From: DATFDN01 sp963818885
Lineage (GTDB): Bacteria > Pseudomonadota > Alphaproteobacteria > Acetobacterales > Acetobacteraceae
Direction of reading: 5' to 3'
DNA length: 64,000 bases
Assembly: GCA_963818885.1 (NCBI GenBank)
Contig: CAWFTP010000001.1
Coordinates: forward strand, 1,054,001 to 1,118,000
In this document: one piece after another, positions 54,101 through 64,000 of the stretch
Numbering within the stretch: position 1 is the stretch's first letter
Layout: each line of letters starts with the position of its first letter
Notes under the pieces: generated by a model
Seen by the model: the letters and a program-made list of their open reading frames with translations, nothing else
Databases searched by the model: none
Told to the model about the DNA's origin: nothing
Position numbers and translations under genes: made by a program

Positions 54101-54729
54101 TCGCGATCGACGGGCCGGCGGCGGCCGGCAAGGGCACGCTCGCCCGCCGCCTCGCCGCCGCGCTCGGCCTGCCGCATCTGGACACCGGCCTGCTCTACCG
54201 CGCGGTCGGCCGGCGCGTGCTGGACGCCGGCGCCGACCCGGCGGATGCGGCGGTGGCCGAGGCGGCCGCACGGGCGCTGGTACCCGCCGACCTGACCCGG
54301 GCCGACCTGCGCGGGCCGGAGGCAGATGTCGCGTCGGGGACGGTGGCCGGGCACCCCGGGGTGCGCCGGGCGCTGCTCGAGTTCCAACGCGCGTTCGGGG
54401 CGAACGGAGCGGTGCTCGACGGGCGCGACATCGGCACCGTCATCTTTCCGGACGCGCCGGTGAAGCTGTTCGTCACCGCGAGCCTCGATGCCCGCGCGCG
54501 CCGCCGCTGGCTCGAGCTGCGCGAGCGCGGAGCCCCGGCGCCGTTCGACGCGGTCCGCGACGAGATGGCCGCCCGCGACGACGCCGATCGCGCCCGCACG
54601 GCTGCCCCGCTGCGCCCCGCCCCGGATGCCGTTGTTCTGGACACGACGGAATCGGACGCCGATGCCGCGTTCGAGCAGGCGATGGCGGTGGTGGAGAAAC
54701 GGCTCCGCAAGACCGATCTGGCCAGATAG
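54091..54729 (+). CDS. cmk: cytidylate kinase
   Basis: A 212-residue (d)CMP kinase. P-loop GPAAAGKGT at residues 8-16; LDTGLLYRAVG and LDGRDIGTVIFPDAPVK are family blocks. GTG at 54091 overlaps the aroA stop; a second GTG two codons later is also possible. In related genomes rpsA usually follows directly; here about 4 kb with a secreted protein and a two-component system is inserted. Confidence 0.93.
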   Translation: MRVIAIDGPAAAGKGTLARRLAAALGLPHLDTGLLYRAVGRRVLDAGADPADAAVAEAAARALVPADLTRADLRGPEADVASGTVAGHPGVRRALLEFQRAFGANGAVLDGRDIGTVIFPDAPVKLFVTASLDARARRRWLELRERGAPAPFDAVRDEMAARDDADRARTAAPLRPAPDAVVLDTTESDADAAFEQAMAVVEKRLRKTDLAR

Positions 54730-54870
54730 TTTGGTCAACTACCGCCGGTGACAGCGAATCCGGCCGAAGTTGGCGCTTCGTCCGAAAAGCCGACGGCGAT
54801 GACGCGACCGCGGACGGCGGGCCAACGAGGGTTTCCGGGGAAACTTTTGCATTGTCAATCTGTTAGCGTT

Positions 54871-54886
54871 TGGCACGGGGCTTGCT
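54871..54886 (+). promoter_or_regulatory. sigma-54 (RpoN) promoter
   Basis: TGGCACGGGGCTTGCT matches the -24/-12 consensus TGGCACG-N4-TTGCW exactly, with GG and GC ten bases apart. It lies 48 bases before the start of the secreted two-domain protein. An NtrC-type regulator with a GAFTGA loop is encoded 2.3 kb downstream and is the obvious candidate activator. No clear upstream enhancer dyad was identified. Confidence 0.8.
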
Positions 54887-54933
54887 CCTGCCATGTCACG
54901 GGCCGCTTGGTCCGCGATCCCACGGAGGACACC

Positions 54934-55692
54934 ATGACACTCTCGTTCAGACACGCGTTGCTCGCCGCCTCGGTGATGGCAGGGCTCGGCGGCGGCGTCG
55001 CCGTCGCCCAGACCGCTCCAGCCAGCACCCAGGCCCAGCCTCCCGCCGCCGCGCAATCCGTGCCGGCGATTAAGGGGACCGTCGCCCAGTACACCCTCAC
55101 CCCCCGCGGCGACGTGGACGGGTTCATCTTGCAGGACGGCACCGAGGTGCACCTGCCGCCGCATCTCTCGACGCTGCTCGTCTATACGGTGAAGCCGGGC
55201 GACACGGTAACGATCCACGGACTCAAGGCCGCCGCCGTCCCAATGGTGCAGGCGATGTCGGTCACCAACGACGCGACCGGCAAGACCGTCACCGATAACG
55301 GGCCCGCAGGTCGGGGGTCGGGCATGCGCGGCCCGCGCGAGATGGGGCAGGCGATGCAGGTCCAGGGCAAGGTGAAGGAGCAGCTGCATGGCCCGCGCGG
55401 GGACCTCAACGGCGTGCTGCTTGAAGACGGCACGATGGTGCGCCTGCCGCCGCCGGAAGCGCAGCGTCTCGCGACCGAGCTTGCTCCGGGGCAGACGATC
55501 TACGCCTCGGGCAACGGTGTCTCCAACGCGCTCGGCAAGGTCGTCGCCGCCCAGTCGATCGGGCCCAGCGAGGCGCAGGCGAGCGTGATCGCGGCCCCGC
55601 CCCCAGGCCATGGCCCTGGCCACCACCATGGCCGACCGGGTGGCCCGCCTCCGGGTGGTCCGGGCGCCCCGCCTCCGCCGAACGCGGGCTGA
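54934..55692 (+). CDS. secreted protein with duplicated OB-like domain
   Basis: A 252-residue exported protein. Signal peptide MTLSFRHALLAASVMAGLGG with cleavage near AVAQ, then two related domains of about 65 residues (47-112 and 144-210). The shared block is PRGDVDGFILQDGTEVHLPP in the first and PRGDLNGVLLEDGTMVRLPP in the second; PRGD recurs in both. The tail is Pro/Gly/His-rich (GHGPGHHHGRPGG). The beta-rich pattern suggests an OB-fold or SH3-like pair, function unknown. GGAGG six bases upstream of ATG supports the start. A perfect sigma-54 promoter precedes and a terminator hairpin follows, so it is a single-gene unit next to its likely regulators. Confidence 0.82.
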   Translation: MTLSFRHALLAASVMAGLGGGVAVAQTAPASTQAQPPAAAQSVPAIKGTVAQYTLTPRGDVDGFILQDGTEVHLPPHLSTLLVYTVKPGDTVTIHGLKAAAVPMVQAMSVTNDATGKTVTDNGPAGRGSGMRGPREMGQAMQVQGKVKEQLHGPRGDLNGVLLEDGTMVRLPPPEAQRLATELAPGQTIYASGNGVSNALGKVVAAQSIGPSEAQASVIAAPPPGHGPGHHHGRPGGPPPGGPGAPPPPNAG

Positions 55693-55705
55693 TTTGACGT
55701 GACGA

Positions 55706-55731
55706 GGGACGCCCCGCTCGCGGGGCGTCCC
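55706..55731 (+). terminator. terminator hairpin after the secreted protein gene
   Basis: GGGACGCCCC (55706-55715) pairs perfectly with GGGGCGTCCC (55722-55731) across a six-base loop, 14 bases after the stop codon. The T-run is weak, but stem strength and position suggest a terminator separating the sigma-54 transcript from the kinase gene. Confidence 0.65.
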
Positions 55732-55745
55732 TGTCAGAATAGGTC

Positions 55746-57205
55746 ATGCACTCCCTCCGCTCTCGGCTGTTCGTGCTTTGGGCCCTGACGCTTGGCGCGT
55801 GCGTGATCGTGGGGCTGCTTCTCGTCCAATTCTATCGGCAATCCGCCACGGCGCAGGTGCAGCGCGCCGAAGCCGTTGTCGCGCGATCCTGCGACATGAT
55901 CGGCGATCGCTACCATTTCTATGCGGCCGGCTGGAACGGTCCCCCGGGCGGCGTGATCGACGCCGCCGTCCGTCAGGGACTGCGTGCCGTGGTCGGCGTC
56001 GCGCTCGCCCACCAACCCGGCGTCGAGGGCGGGCTGTGGCAGGAAGGAACGGGTTCGCTCGCCTACGCCTACCCGACATACGAGGGCACTGGCGCCAAGA
56101 CCGACCTGCCGGAGGCCGAGTTGGACCGCATCCGGGCCGCCAACCAGCAGGCCGCGCGAGAGGATCAGCCGGTGCTGATCCGATCGCAGGCGCGCACCCA
56201 GATACTGCTGCTTTATGCGTGCCCGATCGTCGGACCGATCGAGAACCTCACCGGCTGGACGATGACCCGCGTCGAGGCGATGCCGGGATACGATCGTCTG
56301 CGCGCGGGCCTCGGCGTGCTCCTCGCACTGATGCTTGGAATGGCCGCGTGGCTGACCTGGCTGGTCGCCGCGTGGTCCCGCCACGTCGCGCGCCTAGAGA
56401 CCGCCCTGACGGCGCGGGCGGATGGGCAACTCCCGACCCTGCGCCCGACCGGTGAGCGCGAACTCGACCGGATCATCGGGGCGTTGAACGAAGCCGGAAC
56501 TCGCCTCGCCGAGGCGCGCCGGCGCTCCGACGAACTGACCGGGCGGATGGCCGCCGCCGAACGCCTCGCCGCCCTCGGCCGGATCGCCGCCGGGGTAGCT
56601 CACGAGATCCGCAACCCGATCGCGGCGATGCGGCTCAAGGCGGAGAACGCGCTCGCGGGCGATCCTTCGCGGATGCGCGCCGCGCTGGACGTCGTGCTCA
56701 TGCAGATCGCCCGGCTCGACGCGCTGGTCTCGCAACTCCTCGCCATGACGCAGCGGCGCGAAGCGGTCGCCGAGCCGGTCCACATGCGACACGTTCCTGC
56801 GCGAAGCGGCCGATGAATTCCGCGACCTCGCCGCGGCGCGAAGTGTTCGTTTGATCCTGGACGCGCCTGATTTGCGTTGTACGCTTCGATCCCGCCCTCG
56901 CTCGCCGCGCCCTCGGCAACCTCGTCCTGAATGCGATCCAGCACACGCCGTCGCGCGGCGTCGTTACCCTCTCCTGCGTCGCCGCCGAGGGCATGGCTGC
57001 GCTTCACCGTCGCCGACACCGGGAGCGGCGTCACGCCCTCGATCCGCGACAACTTGTTCGAGCCGTTCGTGACCGGTCGCCCCGAGGGCACCGGCCTCGG
57101 ACTCGCGCTCGCCCGTGAGTTCGCGGAGGCGCAAGGCGGGCGCGTGCGATTGCTTTCTCCCGGCGGCGGCGGTGACGCGGGTGCGGTCTTCGCGTTGGAG
57201 TTGCC

Positions 57206-57221
<16 letters not shown>
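55746..57221 (+). CDS. sensor histidine kinase, three frameshifts
   Basis: A membrane sensor kinase of about 490 residues when repaired. TM1 at about residues 8-28, a periplasmic sensor region, TM2 at about 186-210, then a HAMP-like linker. Phospho-acceptor His286 in AAGVAHEIRNPIAAM; N-box NLVLNAIQHTP; G-boxes ADTGSGV and GTGLGLALA. The frame breaks near 56785-56794 (after EPVHM), near 56877-56885 (after DAPDLR) and near 56988-56998 (before LRFTVADTG). The C-terminal ATPase domain is thus spread over several frames, though its motifs are intact. It overlaps the response regulator by 16 bases. Confidence 0.8.
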
Positions 57222-58604
<1,383 letters not shown>

Positions 58605-58636
58605 CGCCATGCTTGCGTGCCGAGCGCCGCATCCAC

Positions 58637-58664
58637 TTGACTTGGCCGTAACGGCGCGTATGTC
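58637..58664 (+). promoter_or_regulatory. sigma-70-like promoter for rpsA
   Basis: TTGACT (58637-58642) and TATGTC (58659-58664) are separated by 16 bases, in the 213-base gap ahead of rpsA. This would give rpsA its own promoter and a leader of about 145 bases. Confidence 0.45.
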
Positions 58665-58710
58665 TCGGCCAATCACGCGCGCCGCGTGGTGCGCCCTCAA
58701 CCGCAACCCA

Positions 58711-58754
58711 GCCCGCGACCCCGTCGCGGGCAAGTCGTATTCCGGCACCGGAAT
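58711..58754 (+). other. two hairpins in the rpsA leader
   Basis: GCCCGCGA (58711-58718) pairs with TCGCGGGC (58724-58731), and ATTCCGG (58739-58745) pairs with CCGGAAT (58748-58754). Both are perfect and lie between the presumed promoter and the rpsA start. Ribosomal protein S1 is known to control its own translation through leader structure in E. coli; a similar role here is inferred. Confidence 0.5.
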
Positions 58755-58817
58755 GCGCAATCCCGATGGCCCGTTCCGGTACAGGACCGGACAGCCGTCA
58801 CGGAACCGGCTCAACTC

Positions 58818-60563
58818 ATGGCAGCATCCGCCACCGCCCACGCTATCTCCGCAACCCACGATCATTTCAAGGGCGAGAATTTCGCCGCGCTGCTGGACCA
58901 GACCCTTGGCCGCGATGCCGGCTTCGAAGGCTCGGTCGTCACCGGGCGGGTCGTTCGCCTCGACGACGATTTCGCCATCGTCGATGTCGGCCTGAAATCC
59001 GAGGGCCGGGTTGCCCTCAAGGAATTCGCTCCCGCCGCCGGCGGGGCGCCCGAGATCAAGCCGGGCGACGTGATCGAACTCTATGTCGAGCGGTACGAGG
59101 ACCGCGACGGCGCCATCGTGCTGTCGCGCGAGAAGGCGCGCCGCGAAGAGGCCTGGACCACGCTCGAGAAGGCCTATGAGGGCGCGCAACGCGTCAACGG
59201 CACGATCTATGGCCGGGTGAAGGGCGGCTTCACCGTCGATCTCGGCGGCGCCACCGCCTTCTTGCCGGGCAGTCAGGTCGATATTCGTCCCGTCCGCGAC
59301 GTGACGCCGTTGATGGGCAGCCCGCAGCCATTCCAGATTCTCAAGATGGACCGCGCGCGCGGCAATATCGTCGTCTCCCGCCGCGCCGTGCTCGAAGAGA
59401 CCCGCGCCGAGCAGCGGAGCGAGCTGATCCAGGGCCTGAAGGAAGGCCAGATCCTCGACGGCGTGGTGAAGAACATCACCGATTACGGCGCCTTCGTCGA
59501 CCTGGGCGGCGTCGACGGCCTGCTGCACGTCACCGACATCGCCTGGCGGCGCATCAACCACCCGAACGAGGCGCTGCAGATCGGCCAGCAGGTCAAGGTG
59601 CAGGTCATCCGCTTCAATCCGGAGACCCAGCGCATCAGCCTTGGCATGAAGCAGCTCGAGGCGGACCCGTGGGAGGGCGTCGCCGCCAAATACCCGCCGG
59701 GCGCCAAGTACACGGGGCGCGTCACCAACATCACCGACTACGGCGCCTTCGTCGAGCTGGAGCCCGGGGTCGAGGGGTTGGTTCATGTCAGCGAGATGTC
59801 GTGGACCAAGAAGAACGTCCATCCCGGCAAGATCGTCTCGACCAGCCAGGAAGTGGACGTGCAGGTGCTCGATGTGGACGCCTCCAAGCGGCGCATCTCG
59901 CTCGGCCTCAAGCAGGTGCAGCGCAATCCGTGGGAGCAGTTCGCCGACGAGCATGCGATTGGCTCCGTGGTGGAAGGCGAGGTCCGCAACATCACCGAGT
60001 TCGGGCTTTTCCTCGGTCTGGGCCCGGACATGGACGGCATGGTTCACATGTCCGACCTATCCTGGGACGAGCCCGGGGAGCAGGCGATCGCCCATTACGG
60101 CAAGGGCGACATGGTCAACGCCAAGGTGCTCGACATCGACGTGGAGAAGGAGCGGATCAGCCTCGGCATCAAGCAGCTCAAGGACGATCCGGCGGCTTCT
60201 GTTCTCGACAGCGTTCATAAGGGCGACGTCGTCACCTGCGTCATCTCCCAGGTGCAGCAGAACGGCATCGAGGTGAAGGTCGGCGACGTGCTGACCGGCT
60301 TCATCCGCCGCTCCGAGCTCGCGCGCGACAAGGCCGACCAGCGCACCGACCGCTTCGCCGTGGGCGAGAAGGTCGATGCCCGCGTGCAGTCGATCGACCG
60401 TGCCGCCCGCCGCCTGACCCTGACTATCAAGGGCAAGGAGGTCGAGGAGGAGAAGCAGGCGATGGCCGAGTACGGGTCCTCCGATTCCGGCGCCTCGCTG
60501 GGCGACATCCTCGGCGCGGCGATCCGCCGGCGGAACCAGCAGGCGACGTCCGAAGACAGTTAG
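58818..60563 (+). CDS. rpsA: 30S ribosomal protein S1
   Basis: A 581-residue S1 protein with six S1 (OB-fold) repeats, helping mRNA bind the ribosome. The most conserved repeats carry NITDYGAFVDLGGVDGLLHV, NITDYGAFVELEPGVEGLVH and NITEFGLFLGLGPDMDGMVH. ATG at 58818 has almost no Shine-Dalgarno sequence, as usual for rpsA. It lies behind its own promoter and structured leader. Normally it would follow cmk directly. Confidence 0.96.
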   Translation: MAASATAHAISATHDHFKGENFAALLDQTLGRDAGFEGSVVTGRVVRLDDDFAIVDVGLKSEGRVALKEFAPAAGGAPEIKPGDVIELYVERYEDRDGAIVLSREKARREEAWTTLEKAYEGAQRVNGTIYGRVKGGFTVDLGGATAFLPGSQVDIRPVRDVTPLMGSPQPFQILKMDRARGNIVVSRRAVLEETRAEQRSELIQGLKEGQILDGVVKNITDYGAFVDLGGVDGLLHVTDIAWRRINHPNEALQIGQQVKVQVIRFNPETQRISLGMKQLEADPWEGVAAKYPPGAKYTGRVTNITDYGAFVELEPGVEGLVHVSEMSWTKKNVHPGKIVSTSQEVDVQVLDVDASKRRISLGLKQVQRNPWEQFADEHAIGSVVEGEVRNITEFGLFLGLGPDMDGMVHMSDLSWDEPGEQAIAHYGKGDMVNAKVLDIDVEKERISLGIKQLKDDPAASVLDSVHKGDVVTCVISQVQQNGIEVKVGDVLTGFIRRSELARDKADQRTDRFAVGEKVDARVQSIDRAARRLTLTIKGKEVEEEKQAMAEYGSSDSGASLGDILGAAIRRRNQQATSEDS

Positions 60564-60746
60564 AGCAGCTTCATGCTGTCCGTGTCCGATTGCCTGACCG
60601 TCATGCCTGGGCGTTTGGCTTGGCAGGCGGCAAGGACGTGGATTGCCGGAACAAGTCCGGCCATGACGGTAATGGTGATTGTCGCCGGTCAGGTTGAATC
60701 TGGTTTGGAGTGATTCGGGGATACGCCGCTGGCCCTCGAGACCGAC
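60564..60746 (+). other. structured gap between rpsA and sppA
   Basis: About 180 bases with no gene. An inverted repeat joins ACCGTCATGCC (60597-60607) and GGCCATGACGGT (60659-60670) with a single bulge, and a smaller one joins TTGCC (60590-60594) and GGCAA. It may protect or end the rpsA message. There is no T-run. Confidence 0.45.
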
Positions 60747-61673
60747 TTGCTGATTGACCGGGGGCGCCTCAAGCGCCGCCTGATCGTATGGCGGACGATC
60801 GCGGTGCTCGCGGTCATCGCCGCCGTGCTCGTCGGGCTGCGCGGGCGCGGGCTGCCCGGCGTTCAGACGGTCGGCTTCGCGGGAGGCGATCACGTCGCCC
60901 GTGTGCGGGTCGACGGGATCATCGGCGCCGAGGACCAGCTGACCCGGCGCATCGCCGCGCTGGGCACCGACCCCACGGTCAAGGCGGTCATCGTCGCGAT
61001 CGACAGCCCAGGCGGCAGCGTCGCCGGCGGCGAGGAGCTGCACGACGCGATTGCCCGCCTCGCGGCGAAGAAGCCCGTGGTCGCCGTCATGGGCGGCATC
61101 GCCGCTTCCGCCGGCTACATGATCGCGACCCCTGCCGCGCGCATCTTCGCCCGCCAGGGCACGCTGACCGGCTCGATCGGCGTCTACTTGCAGACGGCCG
61201 AGATTTCCGGCCTGCTCGACAGGCTCGGCATCTCCACCCAGGCGATCAGGTCGGGGCCGCTGAAGGACGAGCCGAGCTTCTTCGAGAAGACCTCCCCAGA
61301 GGGGCAGCAGGTCCTGCAAGGGCTGGTGATGGATTACTACGACCAGTTCGTGGCCATGGTCGCCCAGGGCCGGCATATGGACCCGGACGCGGTGCGGCGG
61401 ATCGCCGACGGACGCCCCTACACCGGGCGGCAGGCGCTCAAGCTCGGCCTCGTCGACCAGATCGGCGGCGAGCCGGAGGCACGGATCTGGCTTGCGCAGG
61501 CCAAGGGCGTGCCGGCCGAACTTCGGGTCGAGAACGTCACTCAGGCCGGGCTGGCCGCCCGCGTGTTCGGAGAAAGCCTCGTCGGATTCGGCAACGATCT
61601 ATGGAAAAGTTTGCTCGGCCAAAGGGTTAGTGTTGACGGTGTGCAGGCGCTCTGGCAGCCTCCGGCGCGTTGA
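60747..61673 (+). CDS. sppA: signal peptide peptidase SppA (short form)
   Basis: A 308-residue membrane serine protease that digests cleaved signal peptides. One N-terminal membrane segment (about residues 13-30), then an S49 domain with nucleophile Ser121 (GGIAASAGYMIA) and general base Lys173 (GPLKDEPSFF). TTG at 60747 is the first standard start. A CTG at 60729 would add ALETDL, which matches the usual N-terminus of relatives and has GGGG upstream, so the true start may be there. It precedes ihfB as in related genomes. Confidence 0.9.
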   Translation: MLIDRGRLKRRLIVWRTIAVLAVIAAVLVGLRGRGLPGVQTVGFAGGDHVARVRVDGIIGAEDQLTRRIAALGTDPTVKAVIVAIDSPGGSVAGGEELHDAIARLAAKKPVVAVMGGIAASAGYMIATPAARIFARQGTLTGSIGVYLQTAEISGLLDRLGISTQAIRSGPLKDEPSFFEKTSPEGQQVLQGLVMDYYDQFVAMVAQGRHMDPDAVRRIADGRPYTGRQALKLGLVDQIGGEPEARIWLAQAKGVPAELRVENVTQAGLAARVFGESLVGFGNDLWKSLLGQRVSVDGVQALWQPPAR

Positions 61674-61713
61674 CGCGCAGCAGCCGGCCGCGTTTCGCCG
61701 CGGGGGACGCCCG

Positions 61714-62019
61714 ATGACCAAGTCCGAACTCATCGCCGAGCTGACCGAGGCCAACCCGCATCTGCGCTCGGGCGACGTGGAGCTGATCGTCGCGACCATC
61801 TTCGACGAGATCACCGGGGCGCTCGCGCGTGGGGAGCGGGTGGAGCTGCGCGGCTTCGGCGCCTTCACCGTGAAGCGCCGCGGCGCCCGCACGGGACGCA
61901 ACCCGCGCACCGGCGCGGCGGTCCCGGTGGTCGAGAAGGCGGTGCCGTTCTTCAAGGCCGGCAAGGAGTTGCGCGAGCGGGTCAATGCCGGCGAGGCACC
62001 CGCGCGCGCGCGCGCCTGA
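61714..62019 (+). CDS. ihfB: integration host factor beta subunit
   Basis: A 101-residue DNA-bending protein of the HU/IHF family. MTKSELIAELTEANPHL start, central GERVELRGFGAFTVKRR, and the DNA-intercalating arm ARTGRNPRTGAAV are typical of IHF-beta. GGGGGA precedes the ATG. IHF commonly assists sigma-54 promoters such as those seen in this window. Its stop overlaps the next start (TGATG). Confidence 0.93.
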   Translation: MTKSELIAELTEANPHLRSGDVELIVATIFDEITGALARGERVELRGFGAFTVKRRGARTGRNPRTGAAVPVVEKAVPFFKAGKELRERVNAGEAPARARA

Positions 62020-62324
62020 TGCGGTTCGTGCTGGGGATCCCCCTGCTGATCGTGCTCGTGCTGTTCGCGCTGTCGAACCGCCAGCCGGTGACGGTCGCGT
62101 TCTGGCCGACCGACCTCAACCTGGTCCTGCCGCTCTCCGGGGCGGTGCTGGCCGTGGCGGCGATCGCGTTCCTCGCCGGCGCCCTCATTGTCTGGGTTTC
62201 GGAGCTGCGCGTGCGCCGGCGCGCCCGACGTGCCGAGACCCGCGCCGAAATCCTGCAGGACGAGGTGCGCGCCCTGCAGGCCCAGCTCCGCCCCGCCGCG
62301 ACGCGCCCCGTTTCGCTGCCGTGA
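62019..62324 (+). CDS. LapA-domain membrane protein
   Basis: A 101-residue inner-membrane protein with two hydrophobic segments (about residues 3-18 and 36-60) and a C-terminal coiled coil (RRAETRAEILQDEVRALQAQ). The SNRQPVTVAFWP block is typical of LapA (DUF1049). In E. coli LapA works with LapB in lipopolysaccharide control; no lapB is adjacent. Coupled to ihfB by a one-base overlap and to pyrF by a four-base overlap. Confidence 0.88.
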   Translation: MRFVLGIPLLIVLVLFALSNRQPVTVAFWPTDLNLVLPLSGAVLAVAAIAFLAGALIVWVSELRVRRRARRAETRAEILQDEVRALQAQLRPAATRPVSLP

Positions 62325-63019
62325 CCGGCTCGCGGCTGATCGTCGCGATCGATACGCCCGATCCCGCGACCGCACGCAATTGGATCGCGGCGGCGGGGCC
62401 GCATTGCGGGATGGTCAAGCTGGGGCTCGCCTATTTCCTCGCCAACGGCCCCGAAGGTATCCGCACGCTCGCGCGGGATGCGCCGCCGCCGGTGTTCCTG
62501 GACTTGAAGCTGCACGATATCCCCAACACGGTCGCCGATGCGACCCGGGCGGTGCTGGACCTCGACCCGCGCATGCTGACGCTGCACGCTGCGGGCGGGG
62601 GCGCGATGATCGAGGCTGCCCGGCGCGCGGCCGAAACCGCCGGGGAGAGCCGGCCGCTGCTGCTTGCGGTGACGGTGCTCACTAGCCTCGACGACGATGC
62701 GCTGGCGGCAACGGGCGTGCCGGATGGGGCCGCCCGGCAGGTCGTGCGTCTCGCCCGGCTCGCGGTGGATGCCGGCGCGGACGGGCTGGTGTGCAGCCCG
62801 CTGGAGGTCTCGGTGCTGCGCGCCGAACTCGGTGCCGGGCCGGTGCTGGTGGTGCCTGGTATCCGCCCTGCGGCGGCCGAGCGCGGCGATCAGGCGCGGG
62901 TCATGACCCCGACGCAAGCGATCGAGGCGGGTGCCGACTGGATCGTCATCGGCCGCCCGATCACCGCCGCCCCCGATCCCGCCGCCGCCGCAAGCGCCAT
63001 CGCCGCGTCGATCCCCTGA
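62321..63019 (+). CDS. pyrF: orotidine 5'-phosphate decarboxylase
   Basis: A 232-residue decarboxylase making UMP, the last step of pyrimidine synthesis. The catalytic Asp-Lys-Asp set is in DLKLHDIPNT (Asp61, Lys63, Asp66). The phosphate-binding end is VPGIRP ... WIVIGRPITAA. GTG at 62321 overlaps the upstream stop (GTGA). Last gene of the aroA-to-pyrF run; it converges with the sigma factor gene ten bases on. Confidence 0.94.
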   Translation: MTGSRLIVAIDTPDPATARNWIAAAGPHCGMVKLGLAYFLANGPEGIRTLARDAPPPVFLDLKLHDIPNTVADATRAVLDLDPRMLTLHAAGGGAMIEAARRAAETAGESRPLLLAVTVLTSLDDDALAATGVPDGAARQVVRLARLAVDAGADGLVCSPLEVSVLRAELGAGPVLVVPGIRPAAAERGDQARVMTPTQAIEAGADWIVIGRPITAAPDPAAAASAIAASIP

Positions 63020-63029
63020 ACGGCCGGGC

Positions 63030-64000
63030 TCAGCCGCCCGGTGCAATGGCCCCGATGGCATCGAGCTTGCGCGCCAGCCATCGGCGTTCGGCGGGCGTCG
63101 GATCGAAGGCGAGCAGCGCGCAATAGGCGGCTCGCGCCTCCTCGGCCAGGCCGAGTCTCGCGCAAAGCTCCGCGCGCACCGCGTGGTAGGGCGGAAACCC
63201 GTCGAGCCGCGCGGCATCCAAGGCCGAGAGCTCGTCCAGCGCCTCTCGCACGCCGCGCGCATTGGCGATCGCGACTGCCCGGTTGAGCCGCACGACCGGG
63301 TCGTCGCGAACCGTCAGCAGGCAATCATACAGTTCAAGAATCCGGGGCCACGGCGCGGGGTCGGCCAAGCTGCGGCGCTCGCACCACGCGCCCTGCAAAC
63401 ACGCTTGCAGGACCCGCGGCGTTCCGGGGGTCAGCGTGGTTGCTCGCGCGAGGAGATCGTCGGCCTCCTCGATCAACTCGCGGCGCCAGCGGGCGGGATC
63501 CTGCTCCGACAGCGGGACCATCACGCCGTCTTCGTCGATACGCGCCGGCCGGCGCGCTTCCGCGTACCGCACCGTTGCCGCGAGCGCGAGGGCGTCGGCG
63601 CTCGGAGGAGCAAGCTCCGTCAGGAGCTTCGTCAGGTGCAGCATTTCGGCGGCATACCCGGCATGCCGGCCGCCGCCGGCGGCATCCTCGTGCGCCTTGG
63701 AGTAGGCAACCTCCAGCGTGGACAGGATCGACTCCATGCGTTCCGGCCATTGATCCGCACTCGGGAGCTCGAACGGGACGCCGGCCTCGGCGATCTTGCG
63801 CTTGGCCCGCACCAAGCGTTGCGCCAGCGTGGGTTCGGCGAGCAGGAACGCGCGAGCGATCTCGGCCACGCTGAGTCCGCAGACCAGGCGGAGCGTGAGC
63901 GCGGCGCGCGCATCCGCCGCAACGGCGGGGTGGCAACAGATCACGATGAGCCGGAGCCGCTCGTCGGGGATCACAAGATCGTCGCCCATCATGAGTTCCT
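63030..64000 (-). CDS. ECF sigma factor with C-terminal TPR-like domain (partial)
   Basis: The frame is open to the window edge, so the N-terminus (sigma region 2) lies outside. What is seen: MGDDLVIPDERLRLIVICC, the region 4 helix-turn-helix (CGLSVAEIARAFLLAEPTLAQRL), then a DUF6596/TPR-like extension (ARGVREALDELSALDA, CALLAFDPTPAERRWLARKL). This matches ECF42-type sigma factors, often linked to a small YCII/DGPF protein encoded upstream, which would be beyond the right edge. Confidence 0.85.
   Translation of the reverse strand, partial: ELMMGDDLVIPDERLRLIVICCHPAVAADARAALTLRLVCGLSVAEIARAFLLAEPTLAQRLVRAKRKIAEAGVPFELPSADQWPERMESILSTLEVAYSKAHEDAAGGGRHAGYAAEMLHLTKLLTELAPPSADALALAATVRYAEARRPARIDEDGVMVPLSEQDPARWRRELIEEADDLLARATTLTPGTPRVLQACLQGAWCERRSLADPAPWPRILELYDCLLTVRDDPVVRLNRAVAIANARGVREALDELSALDAARLDGFPPYHAVRAELCARLGLAEEARAAYCALLAFDPTPAERRWLARKLDAIGAIAPGG

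Overview
The window is very GC-rich, densely packed chromosomal DNA of an alphaproteobacterium, most likely of the Acetobacteraceae/Rhodospirillales type. This is inferred from gene content and order: pal-cpoB-tilS-ftsH; aroA-cmk ... rpsA-sppA-ihfB-lapA-pyrF; an ScfR-type regulator divergent from isocitrate lyase; a TIGR02300 zinc-ribbon protein; and a gcvT-gcvH-gcvP operon behind a tandem glycine riboswitch. No tRNA, rRNA, CRISPR array, prophage or intact insertion sequence was seen.

Layout. 0.1-7.8 kb: catabolic and accessory genes (alpha/beta hydrolase, agmatinase-family enzyme, a TacA/TacT-type toxin-antitoxin pair with a shortened toxin, nitronate monooxygenase, GMC oxidoreductase, VOC protein, dihaem cytochrome). 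7.9-13.6 kb: envelope and housekeeping genes (pal, cpoB, tilS, ftsH, phosphate permease). 13.6-17.4 kb: a GntR-controlled operon of a haem-oxygenase-like diiron protein, a GlcG/HbpS protein and a shortened Rieske protein, plus an epoxide-hydrolase-like gene. 17.4-21.2 kb: DUF3297, Uma2, ScfR and aceA. 21.3-25.6 kb: two tandem TPR-sulfotransferases and a PEP-CTERM protein. 25.9-36.1 kb: glycogen debranching enzyme, TPP enzyme, SDR, PqiA, response regulator, CoA-transferase, Maf and small proteins. 36.1-41.6 kb: a nitrite assimilation cluster (cysG, focA/nirC-type channel, sirohaem reductase, Fe-S flavoprotein reductase). 42.5-47.2 kb: glycine cleavage operon and riboswitch. 47.3-52.3 kb: a seven-repeat propeller-like protein, decayed small gene pairs, epmA, a higBA relic and a TPR protein. 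52.3-63.0 kb: the aroA-to-pyrF housekeeping run, interrupted by a secreted protein with a sigma-54 promoter and an NtrC-type two-component system. The right end is a partial ECF sigma factor.

Reading frames are broken by single- or double-base indels in at least ten loci, including gcvP, gcvT and epmA. Most lie in short homopolymers or GC dinucleotide runs, which suggests uncorrected sequencing error more than decay. Such genes are given as one feature over the whole locus with the break positions stated.

The best candidates for undescribed biology are the GntR/diiron/GlcG/mini-Rieske operon with two matching operator-like sites, and the sigma-54-driven secreted two-domain protein beside its own two-component system. 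The coupled small-gene pair near 48.7 kb and the 44-residue-repeat protein come next.
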